DNA of 64,000 bases, from the NCBI GenBank assembly GCA_012934845.2, contig WNNJ02003240.1, positions 186,001 through 250,000 of the forward strand, read 5' to 3'. A program made the position numbers and the translations under genes. The notes beneath the pieces are model-generated. The model was not told the DNA's origin. It did not search any database and was given only the letters and a program-made list of their open reading frames with translations. This stretch comes from Pomphorhynchus laevis (lineage: Eukaryota; Acanthocephala; Palaeacanthocephala; Echinorhynchida; Pomphorhynchidae). Below, one piece after another: positions 1 through 10,408 of the stretch; within the stretch, counting starts at the first letter, position 1, and each line of letters opens with the position of its first letter.

Positions 1-2291
1 CCGTAATACAATGTTGTTTGCAAATATACAAGGGCAGTGTCTTTCGAAGAAGATCGTTCTTGATTATAAACCCCGTATTTACGTCACTTTCATTCTTGAA
101 CTTTGTCAAATGCAGCTGGGCGCAAATGGTTCCATTTTTTATAGGATAAAGATCATCTGGACATTGACATAAATTGTGTCTGCAGATGAAATTATTATTA
201 CATTCTATCAGCTCTTCACATGGCTCATTATAACCTCGTCCTGGTACTGTATTTGCAGGAATTTGTTTAAAATCTGTCCATATGTTAGAGTCCGTGTCCT
301 TGTCGTATAAACACGACGCGTTTTCACAATACATATTCATCGGACAGTCGGTAGCCGTAATACAATGTTGTTTGCAAATATACAAGGGCAGTGTCTTTCG
401 AAGAATATCGTTCTTGATTATAAACCCCGTATTTACGTCACTTTCATTTTTGAACTTTATCAAATGCAGCTGAGTGCAAATGCTTCCATTTTTTATAGGA
501 TAAAGATCATCTGGACATTGACATGAATTGTGTTTGCAGATAAAATTATTACTACATTCTATCAGCTCTTCACATGGCTCATTATAACCTCGTCCTGGTA
601 CTGTATTTGCAAGAATTTGTTCAAAATCTGTCCATATGTTAGAGTCCGGGTCCTTGTCATATAAACACGACGCGTTTTCACAATACATATTCATCGGACA
701 GTCGGTAGCAGTAATACAATGTTGTTTGCAAATATATAAGGGCAGTGACTTTCGAAGAAGATCGTTCTTGATTATGAACCCCGTATTTACATCACTTTCA
801 TTCTTGAACTTTGTCAAATGCAGCTGAACGCAAATGGTTCCATTGTTTATAGGATAAAGATCATCTGGACATTGACATGAATTGTGTTTGCAGATGAAAT
901 TATTATTACATTCTATCAGCTCTTCACATGGCTCATTATAACCTCGTCCTGGTACTGTATTTGCAGGAATTTGTTTAAAATCTGTCCATATGTTAGAGTC
1001 CGTGTCCTTGTCGTATAAACACGACGCGTTTTCACAATACATATTCATCGGACAGTCGGTAGCCGTAATACAATGTTGTTTGCAAATATACAAGGGCAGT
1101 GTCTTTCGAAGACGATCGTTTTTGATTATAAACCCCGTATTTACATCACTTTCATTCTTGAACTTTGTCAAATGCAGCTGGGCGCAAATGGTTCCATTTT
1201 TTATAGGATAAAGATCATCTGGACATTGACATAAATTGTTTCTGCAGATGAAATTATTATTACATTCTATCAGCTCTTCACATGGCTCATTATAACCTCG
1301 TCCTGGTACTGTATTTGCAGGAATTTGTTTAAAATCTGTCCATATGTTATAGTCCGGGTCCTTGTCGTATAAACACGACGCGTTTTCACAATACATATTC
1401 ATCGGACAGTCGGTAGCCGTAATACAATGTTGTTTGCAAATATACAAGGGCAGTGTCTTTCGAAGACGATCGTTTTTGATTATAAACCCCGTATTTACAT
1501 CACTTTCATTCTTGAACTTTGTCAAATGCAGCTGGGCGCAAATGGTTCCATTTTTTATAGGATAAAGATCATCTGGACATTGACATAAATTGTTTCTGCA
1601 GATGAAATTATTATTACATTCTATCAGCTCTTCACATGGCTCATTATAACCTCGTCCTGGTACTGTATTTGCAGGTATTTGTTCAAAATCTGTCCATATG
1701 TTATAGTCCGGGTCCTTGTCGTATAAACACGACGCATTTTCACAATACATATTCATCGGACAGTCGGTAGCCGTAATACAATGTTGTTTGCAAATATACA
1801 AGGGCAGTGTCTTTCGAAGAAGATCGTTCTTGATTATAAACCCCGTATTTACGTCACTTTCATTCTTGAACTTTGTCAAATGCAGCTGGGCGCAAATTGT
1901 TCTATTTTTTATAGGATAAAGATCATCTGGACATTGACATAAATTGTGTCTGCAGATTAAATTATTATTACATTCTATCAGCTCTTCACATGGCTCATTA
2001 TAACCTCGTCCTGGTACTGTATTTGCAGGAATTTGTTTAAAATCTGTCCATATGTTAGAGTCCGTGTCCTTGTCGTATAAACACGACGCGTTTTCACAAT
2101 ACATATTCATCGGACAGTCGGTAGCCGTAATACAATGTTGTTTGCAAATATACAAGGGCAGTGTCTTTCGAAGAATATCGTTCTTGATTATAAACCCCGT
2201 ATTTACGTCACTTTCATTCTTGAACTTTATCAAATGCAGCTGGGCGCAAATGGTTCCATTTTTTATAGTATACAGATCATCTGGACATTGA
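1..2291 (-). repeat. 354-bp tandem repeat, ~6.5 copies, coding
   Basis: Successive units start about 354 bp apart (equivalent positions 282, 636, 990, 1344, 1698, 2052). They differ at only a few bases per unit. The period is exactly 118 codons and every difference keeps the minus-strand frame open, so the array is part of the Cys-rich gene. The final unit at its 5' end (about 2230-2330) diverges from the rest. Confidence 0.95.
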
Positions 2292-3148
2292 CATGAATTG
2301 TGTTTGCAAATAAAATTAAAATCACAATCTTCAGAAACTTGACAGTATTCTTTATTGATGTGCATTTTTATTTCCTTTTCTCCGTTTGCAATAAATCTCG
2401 TCCACAAAACCGTGTCAATTTCATTTTTATTTTCACATATTTTTTTGAAACATATCATTTCATTTGGGCAATGATTGTTTTTGTCACATTGTCGTTTGCA
2501 CACTATATCTGGAACGAATTTCCGGTATCTTCGTTGGTATGTTACGTAATTCCTAATATAGTTATTATCAAAAGTTTTGTCTATACTTAAAGGTAGAAAT
2601 TCACAAAATGATCCTTTGTCAATTGGTCGTAGATATTTATGGGCGCATTGACATTTGTTCTCTATACACATTAAATTGCTGCCGCAGTCATTGTACTGTC
2701 CGCATGAATTATTGAAAATTAGATGACTACAAAACCCAGTGTTGTCTATTTTGGTTGGAATTTTAGATTGCGTAATCTCTCGATAGTAGGATGTTGTACT
2801 TGTAGAATATTCTGATACGACCTGCTTATCAAATTCTTTTTTATAGTTATCGTTTATTTTCCAATGATACATTTGTAGCGTGAACGGATTTGGGTATACG
2901 CCTCCTTCTGTCATCATCATTATTCTCATTCGCTTGACATCCGGATCGTTCGGTTTTTGGTTTCTTAAATAATCAAGGTAGTCTTCATCATACAATTTAG
3001 TGTGCTTTTTCACCTTTGAATTTTGTACTATTTCATTATAAGCAGACAAAATGTCATCAGTAAGGATATTATAGATTTTGTTATCCAATCCTCCGTTTAT
3101 TATGACTATTTTCTTTTCTTTCGTATCCTTCGTTAGGGATGCTATTAA
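1..3148 (-). CDS. Cys-rich repeat protein, large exon (partial, runs off left edge)
   Basis: Read on the minus strand, one frame stays open from about 3148 to position 1, roughly 1,049 codons without a stop in an AT-rich region. That can hardly be chance. The exon start is set by stops in all nearby upstream codons and a possible acceptor (tcatag) ending at 3149. The first ~130 residues are charged, with a strand-like KKIVIINGG and an NPFTLQMYHW patch. Cys-rich EB/EGF-like modules follow (for example CKRQCDKNNHCPNEMICF), then 118-residue repeats. Each repeat has 11 Cys in two half-modules: CKQHC...DCPMNMYCENASC, and CEELIECNNNFICRHNLCQC followed by NGTIC. EB-type modules are found in secreted or extracellular parts of invertebrate proteins, so I infer a secreted or surface protein. 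The function is unknown. The 3' end and stop lie outside the window. Confidence 0.8.
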
Positions 3149-3149
3149 C

Positions 3150-4360
3150 TATGATTATTGTAAAAACTGTAATCAAATTACTGCTTTTAATATCTTTGTG
3201 TAATGGTTATGCCAATTTCAGTGCATAATCAATATATTTCGCCATATTTTGCCATTTTGTGAAATATTTCTAATATTATATGATTAATATAATATTAATC
3301 GAATCATTAATATTAAATTAATTTAATGGCTAATATTAATATGATTAATATTATATTAATCGAGTGATATTGATGTCAAATGTCTTGAATTATCTTTATT
3401 AAATGTATTTTTATTAGTATTATATAGTATGCATACATGTTCTTGCAAACATGTGGTTATTGTAAATTTAAATATACCACTTTTATGTAAATATAAAGTT
3501 CATATCAGAATAAATACATTTTTTATCATCGATATTAGCGTTATTAAGAATTATGCTATTTGGATAAATTTGTTCAATTATTGAATAAAAATTGTGCTAA
3601 ATACACATATCTTTATATAATGTAGATTTATGTTTATAGTTCTGTAATATTAAATAGTACATAATATCTTTTTATTATATAAAAAATATTGTCAATGTAT
3701 CGGAAAATATATTTAATATCTTTATATAATGTAGATTTATTTTTAAAGTTCTGTAATATTAAATATTGCATTATATATTTTAGTTTACATTCTAAATAAT
3801 TATTTATTATTACATTATAATAAATTTTATATATTTATAATAAAATAATTATTTTTTATTAAATTATAAATATTTTATATTTTTATTACTTTTATTACAT
3901 TCAATATTTTGACATTGAAAATGCGTATGCTAAACTTGTAAACATTATTTTGTTTTCCTGTGGATTTCAAAACAGTTTAAAAATATTTACGCAAGTGCAT
4001 TTTCTGCGGCAAATCTAATACTGTATATGCATGTAACACCAGCCATTAGCAGTTTTGCAGTTGAATTAAATTTAATCAAATTTAATTCTGACTTAAATTT
4101 AATGTCTTTTCAATAATGTATATATTTTAATGTCGATTTAATTATGTAGATGCAGCCATAGAGAAGAAGTTAATTTTACTCAATAGCTTAATTCGATGTA
4201 TTATTCGAGATGCTCTTTCGATGATAAATTAAATATTTTGATATTACTATTTATCTGGATAAAAACTATTTAAAAATTAGGCTTTGTTAAATGGACTTTA
4301 ATTTAAATCGTTTTTATTTAATAGTTTATCTTTATTTATCTATATTAATAGTTTATATAG
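3150..4360. other. AT-rich non-coding stretch
   Basis: Very AT-rich, with many short palindromic runs such as taatattaatatgattaat near 3290-3360 and a partial repeat (3610-3690 resembles 3715-3775). No ORF or RNA gene can be supported. It is probably intron of the Cys-rich gene. Confidence 0.5.
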
Positions 4361-4367
4361 TTTAGAT

Positions 4368-5480
4368 TTAGTTTATAATGTATCGAAACATGTATTTCAT
4401 ATATTTATATTGTTTAGATTTAGTTTTCACACAGTTATGAACAAATTCATATTCTATAAAGTCAAAAAATAAGTCAGCTATAATTGGGCTACTATTACCA
4501 CCCATTGGAACACCTTTTATTTGTCTAAATATAGATGTCCCCACTTTTAAATAATTTTGATTTATCAAAATATTTAAGGATTTTATAAATTCAATTTAAT
4601 CCATATATTTATATTTAATTGATGGTTTAATTTTTGTTAGATAAGCGTTATATTTATCATAACATATATATGTATATCTTTTTCCGAATATAAGATTAAT
4701 TAATTTTACTAACCCTTGTTTAATATATGATAAATTTAAAATTGTATAAATTTCATAAATTTTTTTGAAACATAAATTTTATATCTTTATATAATTTAGA
4801 TTTATTTTTTAAACAGGTTTTGAACAAATTTTTATTCTATAAAGCTTAAAAATAAGTCAGCTATAAATATATCATCAATGTATCGAATAGATATCGTAAT
4901 AGATAGTAATAAGTAATTGGGCTACTATTACCATAGTAATAGTAGTAATAGTAGTAATTGGGCTAAATAGTAATTAGTAATCGGGCTACTATTACCACCC
5001 ATTGGAACACCTTTTATTTGTCTAAATATAGATGTCCATGCCTTTAAATAATTTTGATTTATTAAAATATTTAAGATTTCTATTAATTCAATTTTATCCA
5101 TATATTTATATTTACTTGATGGTTGAATTTTTGTTAGATATGCGTTATAGTTATTATAACATATATATGTATAACTTTAGTTATATATAAAGATATTATA
5201 TATAAATATCATATAATATTATATATATTTAGTTATCTTTAGTTATCTATAGTTATTCTTTAATTTAGTAAGTTCTGGATACATCTTTATTAATTGATCT
5301 TTCATTTTATAATTGCCTGTTATTTTAATTTTAACTTTATCAAATAAATAATCTTTCCAAATATTTGTTAGATATGCGCTATAATTATTATAACATACAT
5401 ATGTATATCTTTTCCGAATAGAAGATTAATTAATTTTACTAACGCTTCTTTAATATCTACAAAATCTAGATTTGTATAAA
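4368..5480 (-). pseudogene. Penelope-like element RT, decayed, two partial copies
   Basis: The minus-strand frame at 4368-4568 contains RQIKGVPMGGNSSPIIADLF, the RT motif typical of Penelope-like elements, followed by a Y-E-F-V-H block. Upstream sequence up to about 4790 continues the RT in broken frames. A second copy of the same motif occurs at about 4985-5100, after a small (TAG)n-like expansion at 4915-4980, and decayed RT sequence continues to about 5480. No endonuclease domain was recognised. These are dead copies in the presumed intron of the Cys-rich gene. Confidence 0.75.
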
Positions 5481-5778
5481 GCGTACTAAAATCGTAAGTG
5501 TTTATGAAAATTTATTCTTTTTGTGTGTATTATATACAAACAAAAGGAAATTTATTCCTTTTAAATTTTTATATTCTATACAAAAATTGCTAATATATGT
5601 TTCACCAAAATTTCATTGTGTTTTAAATTGTGTTTTCAATGTTTTCAATAAATTTCAAAAGCTCTCATTTTACTGAAATAAGATATTTCAGTTGAAATAA
5701 GAGCCGTTCTCTATGGATTTCGATTTCTTAAATTTCAATATATATAGTTTACCTATATAAACTATATATTAACTACAA

Positions 5779-5870
5779 GAGGAGGACTGTGCTAGTCCCC
5801 CTCCTCTGCATCCAGCAGTTGGGGAGAACTGGCACTGATGAGTCAAAGTTATGACGAAACGGCATTCGTC
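5779..5870 (+). ncRNA. Hammerhead-like core preceded by stable hairpins (incomplete)
   Basis: CTGATGA at 5835-5841 is followed by stem II GTC/GAC (or GTCA/TGAC), then GAAA at 5856-5859. An ACG/CGT stem III with a 5-nt loop and a GTC triplet at 5868-5870 come next. A hairpin (CAGTT/AACTG plus TGC/GCA) ends directly before CTGATGA, and another (gaggagg...cctcctc) lies upstream. I cannot form a proper stem I between the flanks, so this is either degenerate or coincidental. Confidence 0.35.
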
Positions 5871-6182
5871 ATTTTTTCGCGTCGGGCTTATATGATTACT
5901 AAAAATTTACGAGAAATGGTATCAACATTTGAGAAATAGAAGTGAGCATATATTAAGAAACTTTGTTGTGGCATTTGCCAGTGCTTTTGCTAATGATCCA
6001 ATTGGGTGAAATTGTAATGCTAATTCAGCGCTCTAGATGATGTTACTAGAGATTTTCTAGTACATCATCAAAAATTGGCCATATATTATTATATCTATTA
6101 TTATATATATTATTGGCCATATATATAGATCGCTTACGATCGATCTTCATGATCCCGTACGAAACAATCTATATATAATCGT

Positions 6183-6256
<74 letters not shown>
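6183..6256. repeat. (TA)n microsatellite
   Basis: About 37 uninterrupted TA dinucleotides directly precede the inverted unit of the ribozyme array. Confidence 0.97.
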
Positions 6257-6261
<5 letters not shown>

Positions 6262-6458
6262 GTTGTTACACCTGCCCTGGGACACTCAATGGTGTACTCG
6301 TAAATAAATCACTATATTTTCCTCATAAAGAGGCATAAACACCAGGCAACATCCTATATATCCTCATCAGACTAAGAAATATAACCGAATTATTCTCGCA
6401 ATATTCAAAGTCGCTACGTATGCCCAGTCATCCTATGTGTGACGACAAACTTCAACAA

Positions 6459-6498
6459 CGGTATACGCGTTTCGCTCTAACGGAGCTCATCAGTACCG
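6459..6498 (-). ncRNA. Hammerhead ribozyme core (inverted copy)
   Basis: On the minus strand it reads CGGTA-CTGATGA-GCTC(cgtta)GAGC-GAAA-CGCGTA-TACCG, with every core base conserved. It is the inverted counterpart of the three plus-strand copies. Confidence 0.75.
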
Positions 6499-6887
6499 TG
6501 ACTTTAATAATCATCTATAGACACCTTAGCACACGCTTAAACAAAGTTTAAAGCTCGAAATCAGAACTACCCTTAATCTGAATCATCGGAGGGAATTTAG
6601 CATAAGCTCTGTGCATATTTACGAGTACACCATCGAGTGTCTCAGGGCAGGTGTAACAACAAATTATATTACATATATTTGTACACTTGAAAGTGTCCCT
6701 GTAAAACAGCATTTCTATTAAAAAGAAGTTAGTGCCTGATGCATGGTTAAACTGCACTAGTCACTGCCATGCACAGAGCTTATGCTAAATTCCCTTCGAT
6801 GATTCAGATTAAGGGTAGTTCTGTTTTTCGAGCTTTAAACTTTGTTTAAGCGTGTGCTAAGGTGTCTATAGATGATTATTAAAGTCA

Positions 6888-6927
6888 CGGTACTGATGAG
6901 CTCCGTTAGAGCGAAACGCGTATACCG
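6888..6927 (+). ncRNA. Hammerhead ribozyme core, copy 1
   Basis: Stem I is CGGTA (6888-6892) with TACCG (6923-6927). CTGATGA is at 6893-6899. Stem II GCTC/GAGC (6900-6903, 6909-6912) has a 5-nt loop. GAAA is at 6913-6916. The GTA triplet ends at 6922, the predicted cleavage site. Stem III would be ACGCGT, which is self-complementary and has no loop, so it can only pair fully between two molecules or units. Confidence 0.8.
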
Positions 6928-7348
6928 TTGTTGAAGTTTTCGTCACACATAGGATGACAGGGCATGCGTAGCGACTTTGAATAATGCGAGAATAATTCGA
7001 TTATATTTCTTATTCTGATGAGGATATATAGGATGTTGCCTGGTGTTTATGCCTCTTTATGAGGAAAATATAGTGATTTATTTACGAGTACACCATCGAG
7101 TGTCCCAGGGCAGGTTAACAACAAATTACATTACATATATTTGTACACTTGAAAGTGTCCCTGTAAAACAGCATTTCTATTAAATGAATTTAGTGCCTGA
7201 TGCATGGTTAAACTGCAATAGTCACTGCCATACACAGAGCTTATGCTAAATTCCCTCCAATGATTCAGATTAAGGGTAGTTCTGTTTGTCGAGCTTTAAA
7301 CTTTGTTTAAGCGTGTGCTAAGGTGTCTATAGATGATTATTAAAGTCA

Positions 7349-7388
7349 CGGTACTGATGAGCTCCGTTAGAGCGAAACGCGTATACCG
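7349..7388 (+). ncRNA. Hammerhead ribozyme core, copy 2
   Basis: Identical to copy 1 across CGGTA, CTGATGA (7354-7360), stem II GCTC/GAGC, GAAA, CGCGTA and TACCG. It lies 461 bp downstream of copy 1. Confidence 0.8.
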
Positions 7389-7811
7389 TTGTTGAAGTTT
7401 TCGTCACACATAGGATGACAGGGCATACGTAGTGACTTTGAATATTGCGAGAATAATTCGGTTATATTTCTTAGTCTGATGAGTATATATAGGATGCTGC
7501 CTGGTGTTTATGCCTCTTTATGAGGAAACTATAGTGATTAATTTACGAGTACACCATCGAGTGTCTCAGGGCAGGTGTAACAACAAATTACATTACATAT
7601 ATTTGTACACTTGAAAGTGTCCCTGTAAAACAGCATTTCTATTTAAAAGAATTTAGTGCCTGATGCATGGTTGAACTGCAATAGTCACTGCCATGCACAT
7701 AGCTTATGCTAAATTCCCTCCGATGATTCAGATTAAGGGTAGTTCTGTTTTTCGAGCTTTAAACTTTGTTTAAGCGTGTGTTAAGGTGTCTATAGATGAT
7801 TATCAAAGTCC

Positions 7812-7851
7812 CGGTACTGATGAGCTCCCTTAGAGCGAAACGCGTATACCG
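7812..7851 (+). ncRNA. Hammerhead ribozyme core, copy 3
   Basis: Same core. The only change is in the stem II loop (ccctta instead of ccgtta), which leaves the GCTC/GAGC pairing intact. The base before CGGTA is C instead of A, so stem I is 5 bp here, against 6 bp in copies 1 and 2. Confidence 0.78.
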
Positions 7852-8005
7852 TTGTTGAAGTTTTCGTGAAACATAGGATGACTGGGCATACTAACGACTT
7901 TGAATATTGGGAGAATAATTCGGTTATATTTCTTAGTCTGATGAGGATATATAGGATGCTGCCTGGTGCTTATGCCTCTTTATTAGGAAAATATAGTGAT
8001 TTATA

Positions 8006-8420
8006 TGTAATATATGGGCTGCTTACAAACTAGAATTCGATCATCAGCTCCATCAGTCCTGTGTATAACTCTGAGACGCCCCTAACCACCCAGCAGTCAT
8101 CGTCAGTCGGATGATATGGTTAGGGTGCGCTTCGACTGCTTTTGTGATAACTGTAAAGAAACCAGCTATTCCTCACGATGCTAAACGAAACTCAGATGCA
8201 CAAAGCGTTTTTATGATCGAAGTCCAGTTTTTCCTGGACCACAGTTACAAGCGATTTTTCGCACTACCAATTTATAAAAAACGTATTCCTTTCGGAATCC
8301 TGTGAGAAATTCAGTGCCCTCGTAACCAACGGATACGCATTTGTGCATATAAAGAATAACTAGAAGGTCCACACACGCAACAAGCCATTAAAAACGCTTA
8401 TATATAGATTTGTACAAATA
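8006..8420. other. Unassigned stretch downstream of the array
   Basis: Less AT-rich than its surroundings. Contains a 64-codon open frame (8111-8305) with no recognisable features. It may be flanking sequence of the retrozyme or another decayed insertion. Nothing further can be supported. Confidence 0.3.
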
Positions 8421-8501
8421 TATATGGTTCAAACACATATTAGCAATTTTTCCAGTATATATAAACAATATATGTTAGCAATTTTTGTATATAATACAAA
8501 A

Positions 8502-8591
8502 ATTCAAGCGAATGAGAATAATGATGATAACAAAAGGAGGCGTATACCCAAATCCATTCACGTTACAAATGCATCATTGGAAAATAAAAAA
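8502..8591 (+). pseudogene. Fragment copied from the Cys-rich gene exon
   Basis: About 90 bp here (caagcgaatgagaataatga to catcattggaaaataaa) match the minus-strand exon sequence at about 2850-2938 with only a handful of changes, in opposite orientation. In the intact exon this encodes KRMRIMMMTEGGVYPNPF. Here one change (gatgac to gataac) and the short length show it is a fragment. It lies inside the presumed intron of the same gene. Confidence 0.75.
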
Positions 8592-8619
8592 TTATTAATT
8601 TCGATTACCCTACAATATA

Positions 8620-8840
8620 TTTTAGTTTGTGTTAATTGCTTAAAGTATTTTATTCATGTAACCAGAAAGGGTTTTAAATAAAGTATTAAATAATTTTTCA
8701 TATAAACAGAGTGGTTTTAAAATCACTACATATGAGCCTAGGTTTTATTAGATAACTTTGGATTCCAATATAATATAGGTATAGTTTTATAATATCTACT
8801 GTTATACCCTTTTTTATTATTTTATTCATATAAACTGAGA
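8620..8840 (-). pseudogene. Penelope-like element RT N-terminal fragment
   Basis: Minus-strand reading gives a degraded version of the PLE block LHKNPIKPRFICSAFKC that is better preserved at 54165-54422. It is a short relic with several stops. Confidence 0.55.
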
Positions 8841-8889
8841 GGGATTTAAATGTACATTTAATAAAATGTTTTACTCGTGATCTAAAGCA

Positions 8890-9150
8890 TTAAACCATTT
8901 TTAGTGTTTCACTACCACTTGTTTTCTTAATTATGTAATTTTTACAATAATCAATTAATGGAATTATTAATTCTCTCAGAAGTGAATCTCCACTCAATTT
9001 ACTTTTATCGGATTGAACTGTGATCCATAAATCTATGTGCACCTTTTCACCTTTGCACGGGTTATCCTTATACATAGATATGTTTGCCATTTGTGCACAC
9101 TTACTGTAGAGCAGTAACCATGTAATGATATTGTAATGCAACGACAACAT
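8890..9150 (-). CDS. Candidate signal-peptide first exon
   Basis: On the minus strand an ATG at 9150 opens MLSLHYNIITWLLLYSKC, a convincing signal peptide or N-terminal hydrophobic helix. About 65 residues follow, with VHIDLWITVQSDKS and an amphipathic helix LLRELIIPLIDYCKNYI. The strand-helix pattern, together with KKIVIINGG at the start of the exon ending at 3148, resembles a degenerate von Willebrand A fold. The D-x-S-x-S metal site is not intact. Possible donors are ctctaca|gtaagt at about 9105 (inside the leader) and tg|gtagtg near 8912. I infer that it is the 5' exon of the Cys-rich gene at 1-3148, but the junction is not proven. The ORF itself stops at 8890. Confidence 0.4.
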   Translation of the reverse strand: MLSLHYNIITWLLLYSKCAQMANISMYKDNPCKGEKVHIDLWITVQSDKSKLSGDSLLRELIIPLIDYCKNYIIKKTSGSETLKMV

Positions 9151-9159
9151 TTTCAATAA

Positions 9160-10030
9160 TTTAAATATTTTTATTTGAATAATAATTTATGGCGCTAATT
9201 TTCTGTTCAGATTAATAATGGAACATTAACAACTAATAATTTAATAGAATGAAGATTTATCGAAAATTGAATTAAAGGACTTGATCATTTTACGGAAAGT
9301 TAGTGTTTAGTACACAGTCCCTATAGATATATTAGACATAAATTGCAAAATATAAGACAACATATAATCTCCTATAAAAAGGAGATTTTCTACGATTATA
9401 TTAGTGGAAAGTCGTGAGTGCTTATAGATCTAAAAATATAACTAAATATGTTTATAAAATAACTTAGTTAAAAAAATTGATAACTTACTGATATCGTACT
9501 TATAAGGGAGAATTGCATTCGCTGTGAAAGTTACTCTATGCATTTAATATAAATTACTATCTGTTATTTAGATTTTATTTTAAGTTCTAAATATTATATT
9601 TTTAAGAAACAAAACAATAATACGCTTAGTGACAGCCAAAATGTGAAATAATTTAAAAAGTATAGGAAAAATTTCGAATAATTTTAAATTATTTGACATT
9701 GTTTGATTAAATTATTTGATTAAATATTAAAATTAAATATCAAATTATTTGATTAATTATTTTAAATTATTTTATTAAATTATTTTATTTTAATTTTAAA
9801 CGATATTATCGATGTACACACGTTAAAAACGTTTTAATGTTATATTCTGTATGTTAATAAGAATATTTTAAATTAAAAATATTAACTAATAGATTTATAT
9901 TATCTCACATTTTAACTCTTATTTTGGCATTTTATTGTTTTAACTTAAAATATAATATTTTGAAATTAAAATAAATAAAATGTTAATATTAATATATTAG
10001 TAATTTATTTTCAATATTAAAATATTATAA
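9160..10030. other. AT-rich non-coding stretch
   Basis: More than 75% AT, with simple-sequence-like TTAAAT runs. Upstream flank of the candidate leader exon. No TATA box, RNA gene or ORF could be supported. Confidence 0.4.
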
Positions 10031-10039
10031 AATATTATA

Positions 10040-10408
10040 AAAATAAGTAAAATGTGTTTTAATATTCAAAATAAGTTTAAAATTTTATATAAAACTCTAA
10101 TAAAACCTAGGTTCATATGTAGTTCTTTTAAATGTACAGAAAAATTCCCTTTCTGTTTATACGAATAAAATACTTAAAGTAATTAAAGCACACTTTAAAA
10201 ATATATTTTAAGGTAATCGAAATAAATATTGCTATAAAACACTATTTCAGTATTTATTCTCTAAAAGAATTTTGAAAACTCACAAAAGGAAAATATTTTC
10301 AAAATATAAATACTTACGATTTTAGTTCGCTTTATACAAATTTAGATTTAGCAGATATTGAAGAAGCGTTAGAAAAATTAATTAACCTTATATTCAGATA
10401 TATATTAG
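10040..10408 (+). pseudogene. Penelope-like element RT fragment
   Basis: Plus-strand reading near 10095-10130 gives IKPRFICSSFKCT, the PLE block just before the RT core. Decayed sequence follows to about 10400 (ILTILVRFIQI...), where an inverted-repeat element interrupts it. Sequence resumes in the same orientation after 11100. Confidence 0.6.

Larger units (their letters stand above)
6258..8005 (+). mobile_element. Retrozyme-like tandem array with hammerhead ribozymes
   Basis: The array holds three direct copies of a ~462-bp unit (hammerhead cores at 6888, 7349 and 7812, spacings 461 and 463 bp). One unit lies head-to-head in inverted orientation (about 6263-6625). The units share more than 90% of bases by eye, including the ends gcctctttatgaggaaa and caccatcgagtgt. 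No long ORF is present. Tandem units with one type I hammerhead each match the architecture of retrozymes and of PLE terminal repeats, which are non-autonomous or PLE-linked elements. PLE RT remnants lie on both sides (4368-5480 and 8690-12345), a plausible source of the copying enzyme. Self-cleavage would release ~462-nt monomers. Confidence 0.75.

Noticed and set aside
282-2291. Plus-strand ORFs repeated every 354 bp (MLESVSLSYKHDAF type)
   Set aside because: They are antisense shadows of the minus-strand Cys-rich repeats. The minus frame is open through the whole array, whereas the plus frames stop in every unit.
8424-8681. Plus-strand 85-codon ORF as a gene
   Set aside because: It is made of a copied fragment of the Cys-rich exon read out of frame plus PLE-derived sequence.
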